DNA of 14,282 bases from an uncultured Spirochaetales bacterium (GCA_934276695.1 CAKQTF010000012.1:1-14282), one strand, 5' to 3'; counted from the first letter of the stretch, positions 7,127-14,282 are shown. The notes: generated from the sequence alone by a model not told the origin. Program-made: numbers and translations.

Positions 7127-7149
7127 TAGATATTTGGAGGATTCCTCAT

Positions 7150-8226
7150 ATGAAGATGACACTTAGATGGTATGGTCCAGGATTTGATTCTGTTACACTT
7201 CAGCAGATCCGTCAGATTCCTGGTGTGACTGGCGTGATAACGACACTTTATGATATCCCTGCTGGTGAAGTCTGGCCGGCTGAGAGGATAAGGGACATAA
7301 AGAAGACTGTAGAGGATGCTGGCCTCAGGATTGAAGGCATTGAGAGCGTGAATGTCCATGATGCAATAAAGATCGGTACTCCTGACAGGGATAAATACAT
7401 TGAGAACTATATAACGACCCTTGAGAATCTTGGAAAAGAAGGCATTGATATCGTATGCTACAACTTCATGCCTGTCTTTGACTGGACTAGGACGGATCTT
7501 GCTAAGGTTAGGCCGGATGGAAGCACTGTCCTTGCATATGACCAGAAGGTTGTTGATAACATCGATCCTCAGGTATTCTTCAATCAGACAAATGACAACT
7601 CGAATGGATTCGTGATGCCGGGCTGGGAGCCGGAGAGGCTTGCTAAGGTTAAGGAGCTGTTTGAGGCATATAAGGATGTTGATGAGGATAAGCTCTTTGA
7701 CAACCTCGTGTATTTTCTTAAGGCAATCGGGCCTGTATGCAGGAAATACGGGATAAAGATGGCAATCCATCCGGATGATCCGGCATGGCCTGTCTTCGGG
7801 CTTCCAAGGATAATCACAGGAAAGGAGAGGATCCAGAAGCTATTCAGGGCCGTGGATGAGCCATATAATGGCCTGACATTCTGCATGGGCTCCCTTGGCA
7901 CGAATCCTGATAATGATCTACCGGATATCATCCGCTCATCAAAGGGCAGGATCCATTTCGCTCATGTCAGGAATCTGCATCACTTCGCACCTGGGCTTTT
8001 TGAGGAGGCTGCTCATCTCTCATCAGATGGATCATTCGATATGTATGAGAATGTGAAGGCACTTCATGATATAGGATTCGACGGACCGATCCGCCCTGAT
8101 CATGGAAGGACAATCTGGGGAGAGAAGTGCATGCCTGGCTATGGACTGTATGACAGGGCACTTGGCGCATATTATATCGAAGGTCTCTGGGAAGCGATTG
8201 ATAAAGCAGAGAAAAGAGGAGTTTGA
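7150..8226 (+). CDS. uxuA: Mannonate dehydratase
   Basis: Dehydrates D-mannonate to 2-keto-3-deoxy-D-gluconate (EC 4.2.1.8) in hexuronate breakdown; cytoplasmic, metal-dependent TIM barrel. 358 residues, the usual bacterial length. The N-terminus MKMTLRWYGPGFDSVTLQQI is typical of UxuA. The expected metal ligands are all present: His207 in AIHPDDP, Cys245 in FCMGSLG, His272 in FAHVRN, and Asp317 in RPDHGR, followed by the family C-terminus GEKCMPGYGLYDRALGAYYI. GGAGG (7136-7140) lies 9 nt before ATG and is part of a small inverted repeat (GAGGA-t-TCCTC, 7137-7147). It is the first gene of the operon, and its stop is next to the start of the regulator gene. Confidence 0.97.
   Translation: MKMTLRWYGPGFDSVTLQQIRQIPGVTGVITTLYDIPAGEVWPAERIRDIKKTVEDAGLRIEGIESVNVHDAIKIGTPDRDKYIENYITTLENLGKEGIDIVCYNFMPVFDWTRTDLAKVRPDGSTVLAYDQKVVDNIDPQVFFNQTNDNSNGFVMPGWEPERLAKVKELFEAYKDVDEDKLFDNLVYFLKAIGPVCRKYGIKMAIHPDDPAWPVFGLPRIITGKERIQKLFRAVDEPYNGLTFCMGSLGTNPDNDLPDIIRSSKGRIHFAHVRNLHHFAPGLFEEAAHLSSDGSFDMYENVKALHDIGFDGPIRPDHGRTIWGEKCMPGYGLYDRALGAYYIEGLWEAIDKAEKRGV
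8216..8221 (+). promoter_or_regulatory. Ribosome-binding site that decides the gntR start
   Basis: GAGGAG at 8216-8221 lies 7 nt before a TTG at 8229 but only 1 nt before the TTG at 8223 that gives a slightly longer frame. Normal spacing favours 8229. The site is inside the last codons of uxuA, so the genes are coupled. Confidence 0.6.
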
Positions 8227-8228
8227 GC

Positions 8229-8924
8229 TTGAGGTTTTCCGCAGACAGCAGAGATGGCAACTGGGTTTACAGCCAGCTCAGGCATGAGATTGAGAATCTT
8301 GTCCTGAAGCCAGGGGAGGAGCTTGATGTCCTCTCCATTGCAGAACGGTATGGTGTCTCCAGGTCTCCTGTTCGGGATGGACTGCTCCGTCTGAAGAGGG
8401 ACTCCCTTGTGGATGTGTTCCCCCAGAAGGGTACCAGGGTCTCATATATAAGCATCCACCAGATCACAGAGGAGAGATTCATGAGAAGAAGCCTGGAGCT
8501 GAATGCTCTGGAGCTGCTTCTTGATAAGGCAATGGATGGGACAGAGAAACAGGCATTCTCTGCACTGCTTGAGAGCAGCCTGCTTAAGCAGCATGCTGCG
8601 CTTCTATCAGGGAATCCTATTGAGCTTCTGAAAGGGGATGATGAGCTGCATCATATGTTCTTCTCTGCAGTCGGTCTTGAAGGAGTATGGAGCATACTGA
8701 AAGCCCATACTGGAAATGAGTACAGGATAAGGATGCTGTCATATATGGATAGAGGGATTGCAGACAGCGTCGAAGACCAGCACAGGGCAATCATTGATGC
8801 CATTATAGAAGGCAATAAGGATAAGGCCCTTGAGCTTGATAAGATGCATCTTCTTAAGATAAATGAAGAGCTTGAAGGTCTCAGGAACAGCTTCCCTGAA
8901 TATTTTACCGAGGATAAGAAATGA
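8229..8924 (+). CDS. GntR family (FCD/FadR-type) transcriptional regulator of the uxu operon
   Basis: DNA-binding regulator, 231 residues from the preferred TTG start (233 from the TTG at 8223, which overlaps the uxuA stop). There is no ATG near the domain start, so a TTG start is needed. Residues 10-75 form the GntR winged helix-turn-helix, with IAERYGVSRSPVRDGLLRLKRDSLV as core and FPQKGTRVSYIS as wing. The C-terminal half is an FCD ligand domain with likely metal or ligand positions Asp137, His141 (DDELH), His185 (EDQH) and His207 (KMHL). Such regulators in uronate operons usually repress and are released by a pathway intermediate. It lies between uxuA and uxuB and overlaps uxuB by 4 nt (ATGA), so it is expressed with its targets. 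Role inferred from family and context. Confidence 0.9.
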   Translation: MRFSADSRDGNWVYSQLRHEIENLVLKPGEELDVLSIAERYGVSRSPVRDGLLRLKRDSLVDVFPQKGTRVSYISIHQITEERFMRRSLELNALELLLDKAMDGTEKQAFSALLESSLLKQHAALLSGNPIELLKGDDELHHMFFSAVGLEGVWSILKAHTGNEYRIRMLSYMDRGIADSVEDQHRAIIDAIIEGNKDKALELDKMHLLKINEELEGLRNSFPEYFTEDKK

Positions 8925-10534
8925 AATTAACACTTGAAGGACTTAGGAATAAGGATGAATGGAAGGGCTATAAGCTCTTTGATTATGACCATGAGCAGAT
9001 CCTGAAGAATACAGAGGAGAGGCCTGTATGGGTTCATTTCGGAGCAGGAAACATCTTCAGGATCTTCCCTGCAGGCTTGTGCCAGAACCTGATTGAACAG
9101 AAGGCAATGGATACTGGAATCCTTGTTGGAGAGGGGTTTGATGGCGAGATCATTGATAGGATCTACAGGCCTCATGATTCACTTACGCTTGGCGTCACAC
9201 TCAAGGCAGATGGATCAATAAGCAAGGAAGTCATAGGATCTGTGATGGAAGCTGTGAAATGCGATCCGTCAGAGAAGGATGACTGGGCTGTCCTTGAGAA
9301 GGCTTTCACGAATCCATCACTGCAGATGGTATCATTCACGATAACAGAGAAGGGCTACGCGCTTTATTCTGCGGATGGTAATCTGATGAAGGGCTATCTG
9401 GAGGATTTCAGCAGTCCACTGACTTCTTCCAGGATGTTCCTGTGCAGGCTTGTAAGGCTTCTTGATGAGAGATACAGAATGAATGAGGCTCCTATTGCAC
9501 TTGTATCAATGGATAACTGCTCCCATAATGGCGAGAAGCTCAGGAATGCAGTAATTGCGATCTCTGAGGCCTTTGCTGAGCGCGGTGAGCTTTCAGAAGG
9601 ATTCCTATCATATGTAAGCAATGAGAGGAAGGTCTCTTTCCCATGGTCAATGATTGATAAGATCACACCGCGCCCTGATGAGTCTGTCAGGAAGATGCTT
9701 CAGAAGGATGGTTTTGAGGACAGTGAGCCGATAATCACAGAGAAGCATACATACATTGCTCCGTTCGTGAATGCAGAGGAGCCTCAGTACCTTGTGATAG
9801 AGGATGCTTTCCCTAATGGAAGGCCTGCTCTGGAGAAGGCCGGAGTCTATCTTACAGACCGCGATACTGTAAACAGGGTAGAGAAGATGAAGGTATGCAC
9901 ATGCCTCAATCCTCTCCATACAGCGCTTGCTGTCTCTGGCTGCCTTCTTGGATACAAGCTGATTGCAGATGAGATGAAGGATCCGGATCTTTCTAAGATG
10001 GTGGATATCCTTGGATATAAGGAAGGGCTTCCTGTGGTTGTCAATCCTGGGATCCTTGATCCGAAGGCTTTCATTGATGAGGTGATCAGAAAGCGCATCC
10101 CTAATCCGTTCATGCCTGATACACCGCAGAGAATCGCAACTGATACATCACAGAAGCTCTCGATAAGATTCGGAGAGACTATTAAGGCATATCTCTCAAG
10201 AGAGGATCTTGATGCTGGATCTCTTAGCATTGTGCCTCTTGTGTATGCGCTCTGGTGCAGATACCTGCTTGCTGTGGATGATGATGGCAATGAGATGACG
10301 CTCTCTCCTGATCCTATGATCCCTGCTGTGGCTCCGGCTCTTGAAGGGATAAGGCTTGGAGACTGCGGTCCGTTTGACAGCAGGCTCTCGGCTCTTCTCT
10401 CAAATGAGAAGATCTTCGGACTTGATGTCACAAAGACTGTCCTGTATGGCAAGGTAGTTGATGATTTCACTTCCCTTGTAAAGGGGAAGGGCGCTGTCAG
10501 GGAGACAATCCACCGTATTGTCGAGTCATGCTAG
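8921..10534 (+). CDS. uxuB: Fructuronate reductase / D-mannonate oxidoreductase (long mannitol dehydrogenase family)
   Basis: Interconverts D-fructuronate and D-mannonate with NAD(H) (EC 1.1.1.57), the step just before UxuA; cytoplasmic. 537 residues, longer than the roughly 480-residue enterobacterial enzyme but like a long form known from other anaerobes. The N-terminal nucleotide fold shows VHFGAGNIFR (38-47). Further landmarks are TEKGY (142-146), the family signature around MDNCSHNGEKLRNAV (197-211), PWSMIDKITPRP (241-252), and the catalytic region with Lys324, Asn330 and His333 in CLNPLHT. Here Lys and Asn are six apart, one more than I expect in the shorter enzymes. Start by ATGA overlap with gntR, with GAGGA (8910-8914) 6 nt before ATG. 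Mannitol or altronate specificity cannot be ruled out from sequence, but the uxuA neighbour makes uxuB by far the best call. Confidence 0.93.
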   Translation: MKLTLEGLRNKDEWKGYKLFDYDHEQILKNTEERPVWVHFGAGNIFRIFPAGLCQNLIEQKAMDTGILVGEGFDGEIIDRIYRPHDSLTLGVTLKADGSISKEVIGSVMEAVKCDPSEKDDWAVLEKAFTNPSLQMVSFTITEKGYALYSADGNLMKGYLEDFSSPLTSSRMFLCRLVRLLDERYRMNEAPIALVSMDNCSHNGEKLRNAVIAISEAFAERGELSEGFLSYVSNERKVSFPWSMIDKITPRPDESVRKMLQKDGFEDSEPIITEKHTYIAPFVNAEEPQYLVIEDAFPNGRPALEKAGVYLTDRDTVNRVEKMKVCTCLNPLHTALAVSGCLLGYKLIADEMKDPDLSKMVDILGYKEGLPVVVNPGILDPKAFIDEVIRKRIPNPFMPDTPQRIATDTSQKLSIRFGETIKAYLSREDLDAGSLSIVPLVYALWCRYLLAVDDDGNEMTLSPDPMIPAVAPALEGIRLGDCGPFDSRLSALLSNEKIFGLDVTKTVLYGKVVDDFTSLVKGKGAVRETIHRIVESC

Positions 10535-10543
10535 AATAATCTC

Positions 10544-10849
10544 ATGGCAGAGTATCCGATAAGCGTAAAGACACCATTTGGAACATTCAGCGGAACCATT
10601 GATATAAGCATCGATGGCTCCGCTGTGAGCGGGAGCTTCTCGATCATAGGGTTATCCTCAGCCTTCTCCGGAGAATCAGGTGATGCAGGGATCTCATTTG
10701 CAGGATCACTTGAAACACCTGCAGGGGAAATTGCGTATTCAGCGTCAGGAGCTGTTTCCCCGGAAGGATTCTCAGGCATTGCAGAGACGAGGCTTGGAGC
10801 ATTCGAGTTTGCTCCTCCATACCGCGGGAGAAGGCGCAGGAAGGCCTAG
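10544..10849 (+). CDS. Small beta-rich protein of unknown function, last gene of the uxu operon
   Basis: 101 residues starting 9 nt after uxuB. No clear Shine-Dalgarno precedes the ATG, so translation may depend on ribosomes finishing uxuB. The protein has no signal peptide, no membrane helix and no cysteine. It is made of alternating short strands and glycines in a loose repeat: TPFGTFSGTIDISIDG, then SGSFSIIG, FSGESGDAGISFAG, TPAGEIAYSASG and SGIAETRLGAFEF. This T-P-x-G / S-G pattern recalls a small beta-strand module that I remember as a stand-alone protein or C-terminal extension in anaerobes; I cannot name the family with certainty. The C-terminus is strongly basic (YRGRRRRKA). The coding case rests on this regular pattern, frame length and operon position. 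Its stop overlaps that of the convergent kinase gene. No function is assigned. Confidence 0.75.
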   Translation: MAEYPISVKTPFGTFSGTIDISIDGSAVSGSFSIIGLSSAFSGESGDAGISFAGSLETPAGEIAYSASGAVSPEGFSGIAETRLGAFEFAPPYRGRRRRKA

Positions 10850-12627
10850 CTCTGGCTGATAGGCTTTATCAGTACTGGATCAATCGGCCTGAGATGCGGG
10901 ATTGTTATTATGACAGTTGTTCCGACCTCTCTTTCTGACCAGATGCTCAGGCCATATTCCTTCCCATAGGAGAGCTTGAGCCTTTCATCTATGTTTATGA
11001 GTCCGATTCCATTTCCGCTTCTTTCAATGTGGGCATCAGGATCAAGCAGGGCTGCGGCTGTTTCCTGGTCCATCCCGACTCCATTGTCCTGTACTGTGAT
11101 CTCTATGTTGCTGCCGGCTTCTGCCGCGCTGATTGAGATGTGTCCCTTGTCCTGAAGATACTTTATCCCATGATAGATCGAGTTCTCGACAACAGGCTGC
11201 ACGATAAGCTTTATTGTAGGGCAGTTCCTAAGGCTGTCTGGTACTGATATCTCATAATCGAATTTATCCCTATATCTCATCATCTGTATTTCAAGATAGT
11301 GCCTCACATGGTCGAATTCCTCCTGAATGGTTATCACATCATGCCCTTTTGCTATTGATATCCTGAAGAGGGATGCAAGTGATGAGACGGTCTTCACGAC
11401 ACCTTTGCTGTCCCCGGTCTCGGCAAGCCAGATGATTGTCTCAAGTGTGTTATAAAGGAAATGAGGATTGATCTTTGCCTGCAGGGCATCAAGCTCCCTC
11501 TGCCTCTTTATCTCCTCTGTCTTCTTGATATCATTCATCAGCCCCACAATCTTATCTATCATGATTGAGAATGAATTGGAGAGTGACTGCACTTCCTTTG
11601 TCCCCTCATGCGGAGGGACAATCGCGAAATTACCGACCTGCACAGACCTCATGCTCTCCTCAAGCTGCCTTATCGGGCCTGTTATATTCCGTGCAATGCT
11701 TCTTGAGAATATGACTGTGATCACTATGATTATGAAATATGAGATGATTATGATTGCCCTGAATGCATTCATAAGGCTGTTTATCGCATCAAGGCTCTCT
11801 ACTCCGATTATCTTCCAGTCTGTCTTTGCAATAGGCTCGATCACAGTCAGCCTCTCTTCTCCGCCGAAGAATGATGTGAAGCTGCCTGAGTCATAGTCTC
11901 TGACAGATTCTATATCCTCACTGAAGTCTCCGGATTCTATCATGACCATCTTCGGATGGTAAACTATCTTCCCATCGTTTGATATTATATAGATATAGCC
12001 TGTATTGTGATCAGCAAAGCCGTGCTCTGTGATCTCGGAGATTGCAACAAGGTTCAGATCAATCAGCAGGATTGCCTGGATCTCCTCATTATCCCTCCGC
12101 ATTCTGATCCTTCTTGAATATGATATCACTCTGTCCCTTACAGACACTGCCAGATTCTGTTTATGGGGGATTGAGAAGAAGAAATCCTCCTCGTCATCCG
12201 ATTCCTTTGCCTTCAGGAACCATTCCTCATTCGGTATTCCCCTGTTACTGATGGTTCCGGCTGTTGCGATCAGCGGGTTTCCATCCAGGTCGAATATGCC
12301 TATTCCTGTTATGTCCTTATGGCTGTCCTTCAGTGTCTCAAGGCTTATTCTGAGATCTGATACAGGATAAGAGGAATCAGGTGCGACTATCATCTTTGTA
12401 TAATCTCCGACAGAGATGATGTCGGAGATGTAGAAGTCAATATTCTTGTTTACCTGTGTGATCACTTCCTCATTTGATGAGATAGCGCTTTTCCTGAGGA
12501 AGCTGCTATAAAGCTTTGTCAGTGAGAATCCTGTGATTGACATTCCCACAACTGCAACAGCGATGATTGAGAGCGCAAGCAGTGTGGATATATGGAATGA
12601 TTTCCTGATCCGGTATTTCCGTTTCAT
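10846..12627 (-). CDS. Sensor histidine kinase, YesM (HPK7/LytS-like) type
   Basis: Membrane sensor that phosphorylates the YesN-type regulator encoded just upstream. 593 residues. Order: membrane helix 1 (about 14-36), an extracytoplasmic sensing part (about 38-288, likely a double Cache fold, with GIGIFDLDGNPLIAT and GYIYIISNDGKIVYHP as PAS-like strands), membrane helix 2 (about 290-308), HAMP linker (310-362), His_kinase domain with phospho-acceptor His389 in KINPHFLYNTLE, and an ATPase domain with N-box VVENSIYHG (479-487), DNGVGMD (514-520) and SGNGIGLINIDERL (537-550). Its ATG overlaps the regulator stop by 4 nt (ATGA). The sensed ligand is unknown; in this family it is often a sugar or oligosaccharide. 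The gene ends opposite the small-protein gene, with a 4-bp overlap. Confidence 0.95.
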   Translation of the reverse strand: MKRKYRIRKSFHISTLLALSIIAVAVVGMSITGFSLTKLYSSFLRKSAISSNEEVITQVNKNIDFYISDIISVGDYTKMIVAPDSSYPVSDLRISLETLKDSHKDITGIGIFDLDGNPLIATAGTISNRGIPNEEWFLKAKESDDEEDFFFSIPHKQNLAVSVRDRVISYSRRIRMRRDNEEIQAILLIDLNLVAISEITEHGFADHNTGYIYIISNDGKIVYHPKMVMIESGDFSEDIESVRDYDSGSFTSFFGGEERLTVIEPIAKTDWKIIGVESLDAINSLMNAFRAIIIISYFIIIVITVIFSRSIARNITGPIRQLEESMRSVQVGNFAIVPPHEGTKEVQSLSNSFSIMIDKIVGLMNDIKKTEEIKRQRELDALQAKINPHFLYNTLETIIWLAETGDSKGVVKTVSSLASLFRISIAKGHDVITIQEEFDHVRHYLEIQMMRYRDKFDYEISVPDSLRNCPTIKLIVQPVVENSIYHGIKYLQDKGHISISAAEAGSNIEITVQDNGVGMDQETAAALLDPDAHIERSGNGIGLINIDERLKLSYGKEYGLSIWSEREVGTTVIITIPHLRPIDPVLIKPISQS

Positions 12628-14222
12628 ACCTTGTACTGGCTCTTGTACTGGGATGGTGATATTCCAGTGTTACGCCTGAATGTGAATGAGAAGTAGTTAG
12701 GCTCTGAGAAGCCGACTTTCTCTGCTATCTCATATGTCTTCAGGTCACTGTTCCTGAGTAGCTCCTTTGCTTTCTCAATCCTTGTGTTTGTAAGGAACTG
12801 GACGAATGATGTGCCGGTCTCCTTCTTGAAGGTAGTAGAGAAATATGCTGGCGATATAGAGATCTCATCACATAGCTGCTCCAGTCCGAACAGGGGGTCT
12901 GAGTAGCTGCGCAGTATTATGCGCTTTGCACTCTCAACGAACTTGATATGGGAGTTCTCCCTTGCTCCCGATGTCATCAGGTTTGCCTTCTCTGCGATAT
13001 CCTTGCAGAAGCTGACAGCTGCTGAGATGCTTCTTATATTCGATATCCTGATGAATAGGTCCTCATTCGGGTCCATTAACTCAGCGAAGAGCCGTGAATA
13101 TGCAAGGCAGATCTCTGCTATTATCGTGATTATATAGAGGACTGTCATCTGTATATCCTCAAAGCTTGATGTGGATGCAAAGAATCTGTCGATTGCGCTA
13201 TCAACCTCAGGCTTTCCTGCGAATTTCACAGCAAGGATCAGTCCTGTACGCTCTTCTGTATAGTCCTTTTCTCCGCTGTTCTTCTCAGAGCTTGCTATAT
13301 CTGAGTAGCGTATTATGCTCTCTTCTGGGTGGTAAAGCGAATAATCAAGTGCTTCCACGGCTTCTTTATATGATGATCTGAGCGCTGACAGGCTGCTTAC
13401 AGAAGATCCTATTCCGATGTTAAGCATTGTTGATAAGTAGTGTTCAGCATTCTCTGACAGCAGTGACATCATCTTATATACATGCTTTCTGAATGCATGC
13501 TCCTGATCAGATGGGAGTGCTGAGCGGAAAAGGAACACTGACTGATCATTGTTCTGGAACAGTACTGGCTGTACCTCCTCTTCCTCGAATGTCTCCTTTG
13601 ACAGTTCTGATAGGGCAAGCTGTGTCTTTATCGTAGACATGTTCTCTATGACAGCAATGGCAAATAGGGTATAGCTTCTCATCGGGAAGCCGAATATATC
13701 CGCAGCTCTGTACAGCTGGTCCTCATCAATCTTCTTTGATGGCAGTATAAGGGATTTCAGGTATTTCTCCCTGTATAGGCTGAATGCTTCCTTGTACACC
13801 TCAGAAAGCTTTTCAGAATCAAAATACTTTGCCTTCTCTTTCTCTATTCTGGTTCTTATTCTGTCAAGCAGGCTGCACATTGACTCCACTGATACCGGTT
13901 TCAGCACATATTCTGCGACTTTCAGGCGCACCGCCTCCTGCGCGAATGTGAATTCATCGAATCCTGAGAGCACTATAATCTCTATTGATGATGTATAGCG
14001 TTTCCTGACTTCCTCTATGAACTCTATACCGCTCATATATGGCATCTTTATATCTGTGATGATTACATCCGGAAGACTGTCTTCCAGCATATCAAGGGCT
14101 TCTCTTCCATTTGAGGCTACAGCAGGTTCATTGAAGCCATGATCCTTCCATGGTGTCAGATCCTTTATGCTGCATCTTACATTTTCTTCATCATCAACTA
14201 AAAGAATATTGTACATCATCAT
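12624..14222 (-). CDS. Response regulator, YesN type (REC + AraC DNA-binding domain)
   Basis: Cytoplasmic transcription factor of the two-component pair. 532 residues from the first of three consecutive Met codons; ATG at 14216 (MYNILLVDDEE) is equally likely. The receiver domain (about 1-125) has Asp10/Asp11, phospho-acceptor Asp57 in ITDIKMP, Ser86 in LSGFDEF and Lys108 in LKPVS. A long middle region (130-420) is typical of YesN and shows no other domain. The AraC-type double helix-turn-helix occupies about 425-532 (LEQLCDEISISPAYFSTTFK, then TYEIAEKVGFSEPNYFSFTF). It precedes the kinase gene and overlaps it, and its start overlaps the stop of an upstream gene. No good Shine-Dalgarno is visible, so coupling is likely. 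Typical targets of this class are nearby sugar uptake genes, which are not within the window. Confidence 0.94.
   Translation of the reverse strand: MMMYNILLVDDEENVRCSIKDLTPWKDHGFNEPAVASNGREALDMLEDSLPDVIITDIKMPYMSGIEFIEEVRKRYTSSIEIIVLSGFDEFTFAQEAVRLKVAEYVLKPVSVESMCSLLDRIRTRIEKEKAKYFDSEKLSEVYKEAFSLYREKYLKSLILPSKKIDEDQLYRAADIFGFPMRSYTLFAIAVIENMSTIKTQLALSELSKETFEEEEVQPVLFQNNDQSVFLFRSALPSDQEHAFRKHVYKMMSLLSENAEHYLSTMLNIGIGSSVSSLSALRSSYKEAVEALDYSLYHPEESIIRYSDIASSEKNSGEKDYTEERTGLILAVKFAGKPEVDSAIDRFFASTSSFEDIQMTVLYIITIIAEICLAYSRLFAELMDPNEDLFIRISNIRSISAAVSFCKDIAEKANLMTSGARENSHIKFVESAKRIILRSYSDPLFGLEQLCDEISISPAYFSTTFKKETGTSFVQFLTNTRIEKAKELLRNSDLKTYEIAEKVGFSEPNYFSFTFRRNTGISPSQYKSQYKV
12630..12651. repeat. 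12-bp tandem duplication at the 3' end of the response regulator gene
   Basis: CTTGTACTGG occurs at 12630-12639 and again at 12642-12651, a period of 12 bp. In the protein it gives the C-terminal SQYKSQYK, that is, one SQYK unit twice. AraC domains often end in a single SQY-like segment, so one unit may be a recent in-frame duplication. Confidence 0.5.
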
Positions 14223-14282
14223 TTATAAAGCTTAAGAATATTATCCAGAGTACCGATAAGCTTGCGCCTATAGCTCTCAGGT
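14219..14282 (-). CDS. C-terminal end of a gene upstream of the response regulator (partial)
   Basis: On the minus strand a frame is open from the window edge and ends PESYRRKLIGTLDNILKLYK, with TGA at 14221-14219. This stop overlaps the first ATG of the response regulator gene (ATGA), the same style of coupling as between the other genes of this operon. The 20 visible residues look like an amphipathic C-terminal helix. In YesM/YesN loci such a gene is often a sugar-binding protein, but the fragment is too short to identify it. Confidence 0.55.
   Translation of the reverse strand, partial: PESYRRKLIGTLDNILKLYK

Noticed and set aside
7114..7770. Minus-strand open frame of 218 codons opposite uxuA
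   Set aside because: Long, but it covers the uxu promoter and uxuA, whose metal ligands fix the coding strand. No domain pattern is visible in the translation.
9847..10470. Minus-strand open frame of 207 codons opposite uxuB
   Set aside because: Antisense shadow. The plus strand encodes conserved mannitol dehydrogenase family motifs throughout this stretch.
10531..10779. Minus-strand open frame of 82 codons opposite the small beta-rich protein
   Set aside because: The plus-strand frame has the regular strand/glycine pattern and fits the operon. The reverse frame is Pro/Ser/Glu-rich without structure and would converge on uxuB.
10856..10872. Hairpin CTGATA-ggctt-TATCAG at the convergent gene ends
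   Set aside because: The stem is only 6 bp, AT-rich and inside the kinase coding region, with no T-run on either strand, so it was not called a terminator.
11468..11896. Plus-strand open frame of 142 codons opposite the sensor kinase
   Set aside because: Its hydrophobic look arises from the complement of the kinase HAMP and membrane-helix codons. No ribosome-binding site or family pattern was seen.
1..14282. CRISPR array, tRNA or rRNA gene, insertion sequence, prophage or toxin-antitoxin pair
   Set aside because: No regularly spaced long repeats, no cloverleaf-like or rRNA sequence, no transposase or integrase, and no small toxin-antitoxin gene pair were seen.

Overview
The window looks like an ordinary chromosomal metabolic region of an anaerobic bacterium, most likely a host-associated spirochaete of the Sphaerochaeta/Treponema type. 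The clues are a single-chain pyruvate:ferredoxin oxidoreductase, a solute-binding protein whose mature N-terminus starts GGSKES (a style common in spirochaete binding proteins), YesM/YesN-type signalling genes, strong use of AAG and AGA/AGG codons, and dense packing with overlapping genes. The phylum is an inference; an anaerobic Firmicute is not excluded. No tRNA, rRNA, CRISPR array, insertion sequence or phage gene was seen.

Layout. (1) Positions 1-1684, plus strand: the end of a polar amino acid ABC transporter operon (permease C-terminus, ATPase, binding protein), closed by a hairpin terminator at 1695-1720. (2) 1725-3267, minus strand: a two-gene operon with a TetR-type repressor first, then a four-helix membrane protein fused to a flavodoxin-like domain. 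Its promoter is near consensus, has a palindrome in the spacer and predicts an almost leaderless tetR mRNA. (3) 3268-3470: a divergent intergenic region rich in inverted repeats in front of the oxidoreductase gene. (4) 3471-7016, plus strand: nifJ/por, monocistronic, with a strong terminator at 7042-7071. (5) 7072-10849, plus strand: the hexuronate operon uxuA-gntR-uxuB plus a small beta-rich protein of unknown function; genes overlap or lie 9 nt apart, and the promoter region carries direct and inverted repeats. (6) 10846-14282, minus strand: a YesN-type response regulator followed by a YesM-type sensor kinase, translationally coupled to each other and to an upstream gene cut by the window edge. 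The small-protein gene and the kinase gene converge with stop codons that overlap in one CTAG.

How the parts fit: UxuB and UxuA turn D-fructuronate into D-mannonate and then 2-keto-3-deoxygluconate, feeding pyruvate formation. The oxidoreductase turns pyruvate into acetyl-CoA with reduced ferredoxin. The amino acid transporter and the two-component system handle uptake and sensing. No stretch over 300 bases lacks a gene. The least explained items are the membrane-flavodoxin fusion with its TetR partner, the small beta-rich protein in the uxu operon, and the clustered inverted repeats upstream of nifJ and uxuA. No clearly new multi-gene system was found.
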